Source of the DNA: Cryomorphaceae bacterium | GTDB lineage: Bacteria > Bacteroidota > Bacteroidia > Flavobacteriales > BACL11 | Assembly: GCA_949511925.1 (NCBI GenBank) | Contig: CATEYX010000064.1 | Span: 1-10,570, forward strand | Length of the DNA stretch: 10,570 nt | Reading direction: 5' to 3' | Shown: positions 1 to 6,935 of the stretch, piece by piece | How positions within the stretch are numbered: position 1 is the first letter of the stretch | Layout of the letters: each line of letters starts with the position of its first letter | Notes under the pieces: generated by a model | Told to the model about the DNA's origin: nothing | Database searches by the model: none | What the model saw: the letters and a program-made list of their open reading frames with translations, nothing else | Position numbers and translations under genes: made by a program

Positions 1-1417
1 AGCAAGTGCTGATATGGCAACAAATACATTAGTAGTAGATGTTGAAGTTTATTATACTGGAACACAAACAGTTACATCTAATATGCTAAATATTGCTGTT
101 GTACAAAATAATATTGAAGGGCCTCAATCAGGAATGTCATTGAACCCAACTTCAATTTTACAAAATGGTAATTACAATCATAACCATATGTTAAGACATA
201 TGTTAACAGGACAGTGGGGTGAAATAATTCAAAATTTAACTCCAGGAACTCTGTATTCTAACCAATTTACTTGGGTAATGCCAGCAGATATTGCAGGAGT
301 TACTTTAGACCCTACTAATATTGCCGTTGTTGCTTTTGTTAGTGAAGGAAATCAAGAAATCATAAGTGGTACAGAGGTATATCCAAGTTTAGTTTTTGCT
401 AATACATACGATGCTTATTTAGCAAGTGCTGCAGCAAGTAATAATATTTGTAGCGACATTGCAAAAGGAATTGAAGTTGTGATTAAAAACTACGGTAATC
501 TACCACTAACAACTTTAGATATAATTTATGATATAAATGGAGGAACGCCAATGACATTTCCATGGGCAGGGAATTTGACACCAGGTCAAGCAGCAACAGT
601 AACTTTATCAAATATTTCATATGTTGCTACTGCATCTAACACTGTAAATATTAGTGTGGCTAATCCGAATGGAAATACAGATCAAAACACAACAAACGAT
701 AATGTTACTACTACTTTTATTAATCAAAGTATGCAAGGACAAGTTACAACAGGGATAAATTCTGGTCTTGCTACTATTGATATAACTACTGACGGATATC
801 CAACAGAGAGCACTTGGGAAATTATTGATGATAACGGGACAGTTATTGCATCTGGAAGCCCTACAACTGCAAATGCACCGCAAGCTCAAGCGACTGCTAC
901 ATTGATTGCTGGTACTTGTTATGCATTTAATATGTATGATTCCTATGGTGATGGCTTGAGTGATCCAGCAAACGGTAGTTATGATGTTAAAGATGCGTCT
1001 GGAACATCAATTGCTTCAGGTGGTGGGAATTTTGGCTTTTTAGCTGAACATTATTTCGAAACGAGTGGAGGAGCTGCAGCTTCATGGGATTGTGATATTG
1101 TAAATGGTTGTATTGATCCAGGAACAGGAACAGGTCTATATACTTCATTAGGATCATGTACTTCTGTATGTAATACTACATCAATTCAGGATAATAACAC
1201 ATCTGAATTTAATATCTATCCTAATCCTGTGAAAAATGTTCTAACTATTACAGGAGATTATTCATCAGCTAATATTTATGATGTATTTGGAAAACTAGTG
1301 TTAACTTCACAAACACAAAAAACAATTGATGTTTCTACTTTGAGCAATGGCGTTTACTTTGTAAACATCAATACTGAAAATACAATTACTGTTAAGAAAA
1401 TCACAATAGCTAAGTAA
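1..1417 (+). CDS. T9SS-secreted Omp28-like multidomain protein (5' partial)
   Basis: The reading frame is already open at the left edge (codons for A-S-A-D precede the first Met at 14), so this is the C-terminal part of a longer secreted protein and that Met is probably internal. Numbering from it, residues 25-125 resemble the C-terminal half of Omp28-related proteins, including the signature YNHNHMLRHML at 54-64. Residues about 140-235 look like a CARDB-type beta-sandwich. Residues about 250-345 form a repeat-type beta domain with YDSYGDG near 308-314, common in Bacteroidota secreted proteins. A cysteine-rich linker (about 359-388) follows. Residues 399-467 are a T9SS type A sorting domain, starting FNIYPNPV and ending in VKKITIAK. 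The protein should be exported by Sec, crossed through the outer membrane by T9SS, and then anchored or released. The missing N-terminus would be expected to hold a signal peptide and a thioredoxin-like domain; this is inferred from the family. A terminator follows it. Confidence 0.85.
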   Translation, partial: ASADMATNTLVVDVEVYYTGTQTVTSNMLNIAVVQNNIEGPQSGMSLNPTSILQNGNYNHNHMLRHMLTGQWGEIIQNLTPGTLYSNQFTWVMPADIAGVTLDPTNIAVVAFVSEGNQEIISGTEVYPSLVFANTYDAYLASAAASNNICSDIAKGIEVVIKNYGNLPLTTLDIIYDINGGTPMTFPWAGNLTPGQAATVTLSNISYVATASNTVNISVANPNGNTDQNTTNDNVTTTFINQSMQGQVTTGINSGLATIDITTDGYPTESTWEIIDDNGTVIASGSPTTANAPQAQATATLIAGTCYAFNMYDSYGDGLSDPANGSYDVKDASGTSIASGGGNFGFLAEHYFETSGGAAASWDCDIVNGCIDPGTGTGLYTSLGSCTSVCNTTSIQDNNTSEFNIYPNPVKNVLTITGDYSSANIYDVFGKLVLTSQTQKTIDVSTLSNGVYFVNINTENTITVKKITIAK

Positions 1418-1440
1418 TTCTCAACAACATATAATGCAAT

Positions 1441-1469
1441 AAAAAGCCCTGAAAATTTCAGGGTTTTTT
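1441..1469 (+). terminator. Intrinsic terminator after the T9SS-secreted protein gene
   Basis: A hairpin with arms CCCTGAAA (1447-1454) and TTTCAGGG (1456-1463) is followed by six T (1464-1469). A run of A at 1441-1445 can extend the stem against the T tract, so it may also work weakly in the opposite direction. It begins 23 nt after the stop codon and separates the secreted-protein gene from the operon that starts at 1524. Confidence 0.9.
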
Positions 1470-1523
1470 ATTACCCCTTAATTCAGCTATTATTTTTAAA
1501 TTAGCCAAAAAAAAACAAGTAAA

Positions 1524-2018
1524 ATGAGAAAACTATTTCTATGCCTTTTCGCAACTATACTCTTTACATCTCTCTGTATCGCTCAAAACAGAACTTTACC
1601 TTCAATAGATGTGAAAACACTTGAAGGAGGTAGCATAAACATTACTGCACTAGAAAATAATGGTAAGCCAATTGTTATTAGTTTTTGGGCTACATGGTGT
1701 AAGCCTTGTAAAAAAGAACTGAATACTATTGCAGAGGTTTATGAAGATTGGCAAGATGAAACAGGAGTAAAATTAGTTGCTATTTCAATTGATAATTCAA
1801 GGTCAATGGCTAAAGTAGCCCCTTATGTTAATGCATCTGACTGGGATTATGAAGTTTACATAGATCCAAATGGAGATCTAAAAAGAGCAATGGGAATTTC
1901 AACAGTACCTCATACTTTTCTACTAAACAGTAAAAAGGAAATAGTTTGGCAACACAAAGGATATGTTGATGGTGATGAAGATGAATTATTAGAACAAATC
2001 AAAAAACTAGCTCACTAA
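1524..2018 (+). CDS. TlpA/ResA-like periplasmic thiol-disulfide oxidoreductase
   Basis: A 164-residue protein with a Sec signal peptide (hydrophobic residues about 4-20, likely cleaved near A20/Q21) and one thioredoxin-fold domain of the AhpC/TSA-Redoxin/TlpA type. The redox motif is W-C59-K-P-C62 in the context FWATWCKPCKKEL, and the cis-proline is P129 in STVPHTF. It should act in the periplasm, reducing or exchanging disulfides in exported proteins; TlpA and ResA are known for this in cytochrome c and oxidase maturation. No lipobox is present, so it is predicted soluble. Its stop codon overlaps the next start by one base (TAATG), so translation is likely coupled to the outer-membrane protein downstream, which suggests that protein or its partner as the substrate. 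It is the first gene after a terminator and so probably the first gene of a six-gene operon. No clear Shine-Dalgarno sequence is seen, as usual in Bacteroidota. The family call is secure; the substrate is not known. Confidence 0.92.
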   Translation: MRKLFLCLFATILFTSLCIAQNRTLPSIDVKTLEGGSINITALENNGKPIVISFWATWCKPCKKELNTIAEVYEDWQDETGVKLVAISIDNSRSMAKVAPYVNASDWDYEVYIDPNGDLKRAMGISTVPHTFLLNSKKEIVWQHKGYVDGDEDELLEQIKKLAH

Positions 2019-3652
2019 TGCTTAAAAAAATAACATACACTTTTATTTTATCCTTTTTAACCCTTAATAGTTTCGCGCAAAATAATGGTGGCGAAATTCA
2101 TGGGGATTTTGATTTAAACATGCAAAGCTACCAAGAGGATGAAATTATTGGGGCAAAAGCAGCTGATGAAATTATTCTTAATAACGCTTACTTAAATATT
2201 AATTACACAAAAGGTGATTTTACTGCTGGTTTGCGTTACGAAAGCTATCTGAATGCACTTATGGATTTTGATGACAGTTATAAAGGAAATGGGATTCCAT
2301 TCCGATATGCATCTTACACTATTGATGGACTTGAAGTAACTGTAGGTAACTATTACGAACAAGTTGGAAGTGGATTAATCTTTAGAAGTTATGAGAATAA
2401 AGGATTAGGAGCAGATAACGCAATGGATGGAATACGCCTAAAATACAGTCCATTAAAAGGAATTTATTTAAAAACATTTATCGGAAAGAGTAGGACATAT
2501 TTTACTTATGCTGAGGGTATAATTAGAGGAGCTGATGCTGAAGTAAATCTTAATGAAGCCTTAAATCTAGAATCAAAAACAAAGATAATTATTGGACAAG
2601 GACTTGTAAGTAGATTTCAAGCAGACATCAACCCAAAGTTTAAATTACCTCAGAATGTTGCTGCTTATTCTACTCGCTTAAATATAATAAATGGAGGGTG
2701 GAACTACTCAGGAGAATATGCAGTTAAACTAAATGACCCAGTAGGCTCGCTAACTTCTGAAGGAAATAACTACGCAAAAGGAAATGCATTAATGAGTAGT
2801 CTTACCTACTCCAAAAGAGGATTTGGGATTGTAGCAGAAATGCATAGAGTGGATCACATGGAATTCCGCTCAGAAAGAGCACAAGAAAAACAATATATAA
2901 TCAATTATATCCCCACACTAACTAAGCAACACACTTACACTTTATTAGCTCTTTACCCATCTGCAACACAAACAGAAGGTGAGTTTGGCACTCAAATTGA
3001 TGTGTTTTATAAAATAAAAAAGGGAAGCCTTTTGGGTGGGAAATATGGAACAAAGCTAATATTTAATTTTTCTAGAATTAATGCTCTTAATGTTGGCAGC
3101 TCATTCTTAAATGACAATAGGAAACACACTCCAATGTTTATTAGTATTAAAGGAGAAGAGCTATACTATAAAGACATAAACCTAGAAGTCTATAAAAAAA
3201 TAAATAAAAAGATTAGAGCAACCGGTGTAATAGCCAAACAGTCCTACAACAAAGATGTACTTGAAGGAAAAACACCTGGAACTTACGGAATAGTTGAATC
3301 AACTATTGCTATTGCTGATATAAGTTATAAAATTAAAAAAGGATATACTGTTCGTATTGAATTGCAAGAACTATTGGCTGATGGTGGAGAAGGAAGTTGG
3401 AGCATGGGATTAGCCGAATATACTATATCTCCACATTGGTTTTTTGCAGTGCAAGACATGTATAATTGGGGAAATCATGAAATAAGCAAGCAATTACATT
3501 ATGTAAATATCAATTTTGGTTATTTAAAAGGAGCTAACAGAATTGAAATTGGTTATGGTAAAAAGAGAGCAGGAATTTTCTGTGTTGGTGGAGTATGTAA
3601 AGAAGTTCCTTCATCAAATGGATTTAGTTTAGCAATATCATCAAGTTTTTAA
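2018..3652 (+). CDS. Outer-membrane beta-barrel-like protein, resembles DUF6029 family
   Basis: A 544-residue protein with a signal peptide (MLKKITYTFILSFLTLNSFAQ, cleavage near A20/Q21). The rest is an alternation of short amphipathic strands rich in Tyr, Gly, Asn and Lys, with no hydrophobic helix, and it ends in Phe (LAISSSF), the usual C-terminal signal for BAM-assembled outer-membrane barrels. I recognise it as resembling the Bacteroidota family DUF6029, from memory and without a profile search. Near the C-terminus it has two cysteines, C522 and C527, in CVGGVC; these appear to be the only cysteines in the protein, which suggests a disulfide. It overlaps the TlpA-like gene by one base and lies one base before an Omp28-type lipoprotein with its own CxxC, so the three are probably co-expressed and may work together. 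The barrel could be a transporter or an assembly scaffold; its function is unknown. Confidence 0.8.
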   Translation: MLKKITYTFILSFLTLNSFAQNNGGEIHGDFDLNMQSYQEDEIIGAKAADEIILNNAYLNINYTKGDFTAGLRYESYLNALMDFDDSYKGNGIPFRYASYTIDGLEVTVGNYYEQVGSGLIFRSYENKGLGADNAMDGIRLKYSPLKGIYLKTFIGKSRTYFTYAEGIIRGADAEVNLNEALNLESKTKIIIGQGLVSRFQADINPKFKLPQNVAAYSTRLNIINGGWNYSGEYAVKLNDPVGSLTSEGNNYAKGNALMSSLTYSKRGFGIVAEMHRVDHMEFRSERAQEKQYIINYIPTLTKQHTYTLLALYPSATQTEGEFGTQIDVFYKIKKGSLLGGKYGTKLIFNFSRINALNVGSSFLNDNRKHTPMFISIKGEELYYKDINLEVYKKINKKIRATGVIAKQSYNKDVLEGKTPGTYGIVESTIAIADISYKIKKGYTVRIELQELLADGGEGSWSMGLAEYTISPHWFFAVQDMYNWGNHEISKQLHYVNINFGYLKGANRIEIGYGKKRAGIFCVGGVCKEVPSSNGFSLAISSSF

Positions 3653-3653
3653 T

Positions 3654-4550
3654 ATGAAAAATATAATCACACTTTTTAGTTTTATTCTAATCATCACATC
3701 TTGTGATGTAGTTGAAGGGCCTTATGAAATTGACTCAGGAGACATCACTCCTATAGACACCAATACTTATGTCAAAAAAATATTAATTGAAGATTTCACA
3801 GGTCACACCTGTCAAAATTGCCCTGCTGCTGCCAGAGAACTTGAAGCAATACATGATATTTACGGCGATCAGATTATTGGAATGGCGCTACATGTTAGTA
3901 AAACATTCGCGAGACCTTATCCTTCAAGCCAAGCGCCAAATTATCAATATGATTTTAGAACAAAATGGGGGAAAGAATGGGATGATTTATTTGGCATCTC
4001 TGGAATTGGACTTCCAGGCGGGATGATTAACAGAATAGGTTACCCTAATGAACATAGACTAGGAAAAGACGAATGGCTAGCTAGAGTAATCTCAGAACTA
4101 GAAAAAGAAATTGATTTTGGGATTAGCATTACGACTAATATGACTGGAGATGAGGGAGTAATTACCATCAATACAGAAATATTAAACAATATCATTGGAG
4201 ATTATAATTTAGTAATCTGCTTAAGTGAAAGTAATATTATCAACTGGCAAAAAGATGGAGCTGAGGATGTTGAAAATTACGAACACAATCATGCTTTAAG
4301 ATCTTTACTTTCTGATGAAAATTTAAGTACATCAAGTAATTATACTGCTGCTGATAAAATAGAAAAAACAATTTCAGTTAATTTAAGCACACTAGAGCAG
4401 TTTAATATTAATTACTCACAAAATACAGCTGAATTAGGCAATGGAAATGCAGGAGGATGGGATGCTTCAAACATGTCAGTAATTGCTTATATTTTTGACA
4501 ATACAACACAAGAAATACTTCAAGTTGAAGAAGCACATTTAAATAAATAA
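3654..4550 (+). CDS. Omp28-related lipoprotein with thioredoxin-like CxxC
   Basis: A 298-residue protein. The N-terminus has a lipoprotein signal peptide with lipobox ITSC, giving acylated C17, so it should be anchored in a membrane facing the periplasm or the surface. Residues about 40-150 form a thioredoxin-like domain: the segment IEDFTGHTCQNCP carries C53-x-x-C56, and GIGLPGGMINR carries a probable cis-proline, P121. Residues about 155-298 form the beta-rich Omp28 C-terminal region, with the signature YEHNHALR at 209-216. The same signature occurs in the secreted protein at the left edge. Omp28 of Porphyromonas gingivalis is a surface protein once described as an adhesin, but the biochemical role of the family is not settled; the CxxC and cis-Pro suggest thiol chemistry. 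It starts one base after the predicted barrel gene's stop codon, and 12 nt separate it from the next gene. Confidence 0.9.
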   Translation: MKNIITLFSFILIITSCDVVEGPYEIDSGDITPIDTNTYVKKILIEDFTGHTCQNCPAAARELEAIHDIYGDQIIGMALHVSKTFARPYPSSQAPNYQYDFRTKWGKEWDDLFGISGIGLPGGMINRIGYPNEHRLGKDEWLARVISELEKEIDFGISITTNMTGDEGVITINTEILNNIIGDYNLVICLSESNIINWQKDGAEDVENYEHNHALRSLLSDENLSTSSNYTAADKIEKTISVNLSTLEQFNINYSQNTAELGNGNAGGWDASNMSVIAYIFDNTTQEILQVEEAHLNK

Positions 4551-4562
4551 AAACTTAACATT

Positions 4563-5510
4563 ATGAAAAAACTATTATTTATACTTTTAGCTGGGCTTAT
4601 TGGATTAAGTTCTTTTGGTCAGACCCAAAATATTCTTGCAAATGACATTGCGCAAGGAGAAAAACTTATTGAAGCATATTTTACTCCAATGGCTGGAAGT
4701 TTTGGAGCAGGTTTAAATAGCGGATGGTACAATACTGCAAAACCGCATAGTTTAGGTGGCTTTGATTTAACATTGACTTTAAATACTGTGATTATTCCAA
4801 GTTCAGCAAAAACTTTTAACATTAAAGCTGCTGGAGGAGATATTTTTACTTCTAATGATACTGAAGCTTCTACCATATTTGGAAGCGCTGATGCAACTAC
4901 AATGACATACAACAATAATAGTACAGGCTTAGATGTTGATTTTGAAATGCCAGGGGGATTTAAAACTCCAGCAATTCCATTACCAATGATCCAAGCAGGA
5001 ATAGGGCTAATAAAAAATACAGCTATTGACGTAAGATATATGCCAATGTTAAATGTTGGTGATAATATAAATGTAAACCTTTTTGGAATTGGGATAAAAC
5101 ATGATCTATTACAATGGATCCCTGGTATTGGTAATGCTATTCCAATGAGTCTTTCATTGCAAGGAGGTTACTCCTCTCTTAATACAGAATTAGAAATATT
5201 AGGACAAGAAGTTTCCTTAAAGACCAAGGCTACTACAATTAATTTAGTTGCATCAAAAAAATTATTAATGGTTACTGGTTATGTTGGATTGGGGTATAAC
5301 TCAGCAACTACAACTTTCACTACAGATGCTAATTTTGATTTAGGTGGAATTCAATTTGACGAAAAAGTAGAAGTAGCTTTTGAATCCAATAATAATTTAA
5401 GAACAAATATTGGATTAAGATTAAACATGACTGTTGTAACGATTCAGGCAGATTATACTTTTGCAGAATACCCAACAGCAACTTTAGGGCTTGGTGTTAG
5501 CTTAAGATAA
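4563..5510 (+). CDS. DUF6588-like outer-membrane protein
   Basis: A 315-residue protein with a clear signal peptide (MKKLLFILLAGLIGLSSFGQ). The mature N-terminus, with EKLIEAYFTPMAGSFGAGLN at about 33-52 followed by SGWYNTAKPH, matches my memory of the DUF6588 family of Bacteroidota. The remainder is beta-strand rich (repeated Gly/Asn/Thr segments, no transmembrane helix), and the C-terminal strands (IQADYTFAEYPTATLGLGVSL) look like the closing strands of a FadL-like or general outer-membrane barrel. It ends in Arg rather than an aromatic residue, so the canonical barrel end signal is absent. It lies 12 nt after the Omp28-type gene and one base before the PorT-like gene, so it is within the same operon. 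A role in envelope transport is plausible but not shown by the sequence. Confidence 0.8.
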   Translation: MKKLLFILLAGLIGLSSFGQTQNILANDIAQGEKLIEAYFTPMAGSFGAGLNSGWYNTAKPHSLGGFDLTLTLNTVIIPSSAKTFNIKAAGGDIFTSNDTEASTIFGSADATTMTYNNNSTGLDVDFEMPGGFKTPAIPLPMIQAGIGLIKNTAIDVRYMPMLNVGDNINVNLFGIGIKHDLLQWIPGIGNAIPMSLSLQGGYSSLNTELEILGQEVSLKTKATTINLVASKKLLMVTGYVGLGYNSATTTFTTDANFDLGGIQFDEKVEVAFESNNNLRTNIGLRLNMTVVTIQADYTFAEYPTATLGLGVSLR

Positions 5511-5511
5511 T

Positions 5512-6135
5512 ATGATAAAGAAATTTGGAATATTACTTTGTTGTGGATTTCTTTCAATAAGTATTCATGCACAAAATTTTGGAGGTGGAGTTATTTTAGG
5601 ACTTAGTACCTCACAGGTTGGGGGTGATAATCTAGCAGGATTTAATAAAGCAGGCCTATTAGCTGGTGCTTTTGCAAATACACCAATCTCAGAATTATTA
5701 AGCTTCCAAATGGAAATAACTTATCTTCAGAAAGGAAGTAATAACCCAAACATAAATAATAGTGAACATCCAAACTATTTAAAAGAAGATATTTCATCTT
5801 CATATATTGAAGTTCCACTATTATTACAATACCATCAAAGCAATAAGATGAAAATTGAAGGTGGGGTGCAATTAGCCTACTTAATTAATGGATATTACAA
5901 TGACTTAAACGGGGAAATTCCAATATATTCTGTTGATCCTTTTATAGAATATGACTTTGGGTTACTTTTAGGAATTGACTACAAATACTCTGAAAACATA
6001 AGCTTAAACACTCGATTAAGTAGCTCTATCCTACCAATAGGGGCAGAGGATTATGATGGTTTGAATTACTATAATTCCTCAAGAAAAGGAAAGTACAATT
6101 CAGTATTAAGCTTTGCAATACATTACCATTTATGA
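5512..6135 (+). CDS. PorT-family outer-membrane beta-barrel protein
   Basis: A 207-residue protein with a signal peptide (about residues 1-20, cleavage near A20/Q21). Its pattern is that of the Bacteroidota OMP_b-brl_2/PorT family: an early Gly-rich strand (GGGVILGLSTSQVGGDN), then LAGAFANTPISELLSFQMEITYLQKGS, then SSYIEVPLLLQYH, which fits the family's Y-[IL]-E-[IV]-P-L-L motif. Six to eight further strands end in SVLSFAIHYHL. This family includes PorT/SprT of the T9SS and many unrelated small barrels. Genuine PorT is usually somewhat longer and in another gene context (often beside ubiE), so I do not assign the porT symbol. The stop codon overlaps the ubiX start (ATGA), so the two genes are probably translationally coupled despite unrelated predicted roles. 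Confidence 0.85.
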   Translation: MIKKFGILLCCGFLSISIHAQNFGGGVILGLSTSQVGGDNLAGFNKAGLLAGAFANTPISELLSFQMEITYLQKGSNNPNINNSEHPNYLKEDISSSYIEVPLLLQYHQSNKMKIEGGVQLAYLINGYYNDLNGEIPIYSVDPFIEYDFGLLLGIDYKYSENISLNTRLSSSILPIGAEDYDGLNYYNSSRKGKYNSVLSFAIHYHL

Positions 6136-6707
6136 TAAAGAATAAACACAAAATAATAGTATCCGTATCAGGAGCAAGTGGCTCAATATATGCCAAGGTA
6201 CTTTTTGATAAATTAGTACAACTAAAAGAACAAATAGAAGTGATTGGCGTATTGATGAGCGACAATGCAAAGTATGTTTGGGAAACAGAATTAGATAATT
6301 CAGACTATAATAATTATCCTTTTACTTTTTATGATAAAATGGACTTTATGGCACCTTTTGCAAGTGGCTCAGCTAATTATGGTACAATGATTATTTGCCC
6401 TTGCTCAATGGGCACTATGGCTAGAATTGCTACAGGAATAAGTAATGATTTAACAACTAGGGCAGCTGATGTTATCCTAAAAGAAAGAAGGAAACTCATA
6501 ATTGTAGCCAGAGAAACACCACTGAGTTTAATTCATATTAATAACATGAAAATTATTACTGAGGCAGGAGGAATTATATGTCCTGCAACTCCTTCGTTTT
6601 ACAGTAAACCACAAACATTTGAAGCACTTGCTGCTACTGTAATTGACCGGGTTTTAAACCTAAGTGGTTTAGATAATAAGTCTTATAGTTGGGGCGCAAA
6701 ACAATAA
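6132..6707 (+). CDS. ubiX: Flavin prenyltransferase UbiX
   Basis: A 191-residue, full-length UbiX/Pad1-type flavoprotein. It transfers a dimethylallyl group to FMN to form prenylated FMN, the cofactor of UbiD-type decarboxylases, in the cytoplasm. Visible family motifs are SGASGS at 13-18 (FMN phosphate loop), CPCSMGTMARIA at 89-100, SNDLTTRAADV at 104-114, LKERRKLII at 116-124, RETPL at 127-131, and PATPSFY at 151-157 with the active-site-region Tyr157. The residue before RETP is Ala126, where the family commonly has Pro. No UbiD decarboxylase is present in this window. Flavobacteria make menaquinone rather than ubiquinone, so the partner is not obvious. It overlaps the upstream PorT-like gene by four bases (ATGA), which supports the chosen ATG, and is probably the last gene of the operon beginning at 1524 unless transcription continues into the small ORF. 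Confidence 0.96.
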   Translation: MIKNKHKIIVSVSGASGSIYAKVLFDKLVQLKEQIEVIGVLMSDNAKYVWETELDNSDYNNYPFTFYDKMDFMAPFASGSANYGTMIICPCSMGTMARIATGISNDLTTRAADVILKERRKLIIVARETPLSLIHINNMKIITEAGGIICPATPSFYSKPQTFEALAATVIDRVLNLSGLDNKSYSWGAKQ

Positions 6708-6749
6708 TTTATTAAGTTTTGGGTTATTGTATTGTAAACATTAAAAGCC

Positions 6750-6935
6750 ATGCTAGAATTCAGTAAAAAAATACTCCAGAAAGTTAGTTTTGATAAAAAT
6801 CTATTTACAAAAGAATTGCAGAAAAGTGCTAGATGGATCGCTAAACATGAAGTAGCTGCTTTAAAGATTTGGGCACTTACTTCTTTTGCTCATTACAAGG
6901 ATTCCATTCTAGAAGTTTTTGACCAAATATACTAA
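6750..6935 (+). CDS. Small hypothetical protein (61 aa)
   Basis: A 61-residue ORF, not recognised with certainty. It has an ATG start, a Lys/Leu/Phe-rich composition that looks alpha-helical and soluble, no signal peptide, no transmembrane segment, no Cys, and two tryptophans (RWIAKHE and KIWALTSF). It begins 42 nt after the ubiX stop codon on the same strand and fills the space exactly up to ruvB, overlapping its 3' end by four bases in the convergent direction. This tidy fit, together with a composition that looks protein-like rather than random, supports a real gene. I have a vague memory of similar short proteins in Flavobacteria, but no function can be given. No strong promoter of its own is seen, so read-through from ubiX is possible. 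Confidence 0.6.
   Translation: MLEFSKKILQKVSFDKNLFTKELQKSARWIAKHEVAALKIWALTSFAHYKDSILEVFDQIY

Noticed and set aside
1..435. agcaagtgctg at 1-11 and again at 421-431, suggesting a tandem domain repeat
   Set aside because: The match stops after 12 nt and the encoded residues diverge immediately, so it is not evidence of a repeat.
617..889. Open frame of 90 codons on the - strand
   Set aside because: It lies wholly inside the well-supported secreted-protein gene on the + strand and has Cys/Ser-rich, non-protein-like composition.
1441..1469. Riboswitch or attenuator upstream of the TlpA-like gene
   Set aside because: The hairpin is a simple short-loop stem with a T tract close to the preceding stop codon; no alternative antiterminator pairing is visible.
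1491..1498. TATTTTTA as a possible -7 promoter element for the operon starting at 1524
   Set aside because: It differs from TAnnTTTG at the final base and has no convincing TTG at the proper distance upstream; in AT-rich DNA such near matches are frequent. A promoter is nonetheless expected somewhere in 1470-1520.
3787..4026. Open frame of 79 codons on the + strand
   Set aside because: It is an alternative frame inside the Omp28-type lipoprotein gene, whose motifs (CxxC, cis-Pro) are intact in the main frame.
4619..4915. Open frame of 98 codons on the - strand
   Set aside because: It is antisense to the DUF6588-like gene and has no recognisable motif or start context.
5512..6135. Assignment as the T9SS component PorT/SprT itself
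   Set aside because: The family includes many non-T9SS barrels; this protein is rather short and is not beside ubiE, so only the family level is supported.
6026..6265. Open frame of 79 codons on the - strand across the PorT-like/ubiX junction
   Set aside because: It overlaps two well-supported genes and has low-complexity Cys/Ser/Asn composition.
6731..6742. 12-mer attgtaaacatt repeated at 9209-9220
   Set aside because: A few exact 12-mer repeats are expected by chance in 10 kb of AT-rich sequence, and one copy is coding (start of actF).
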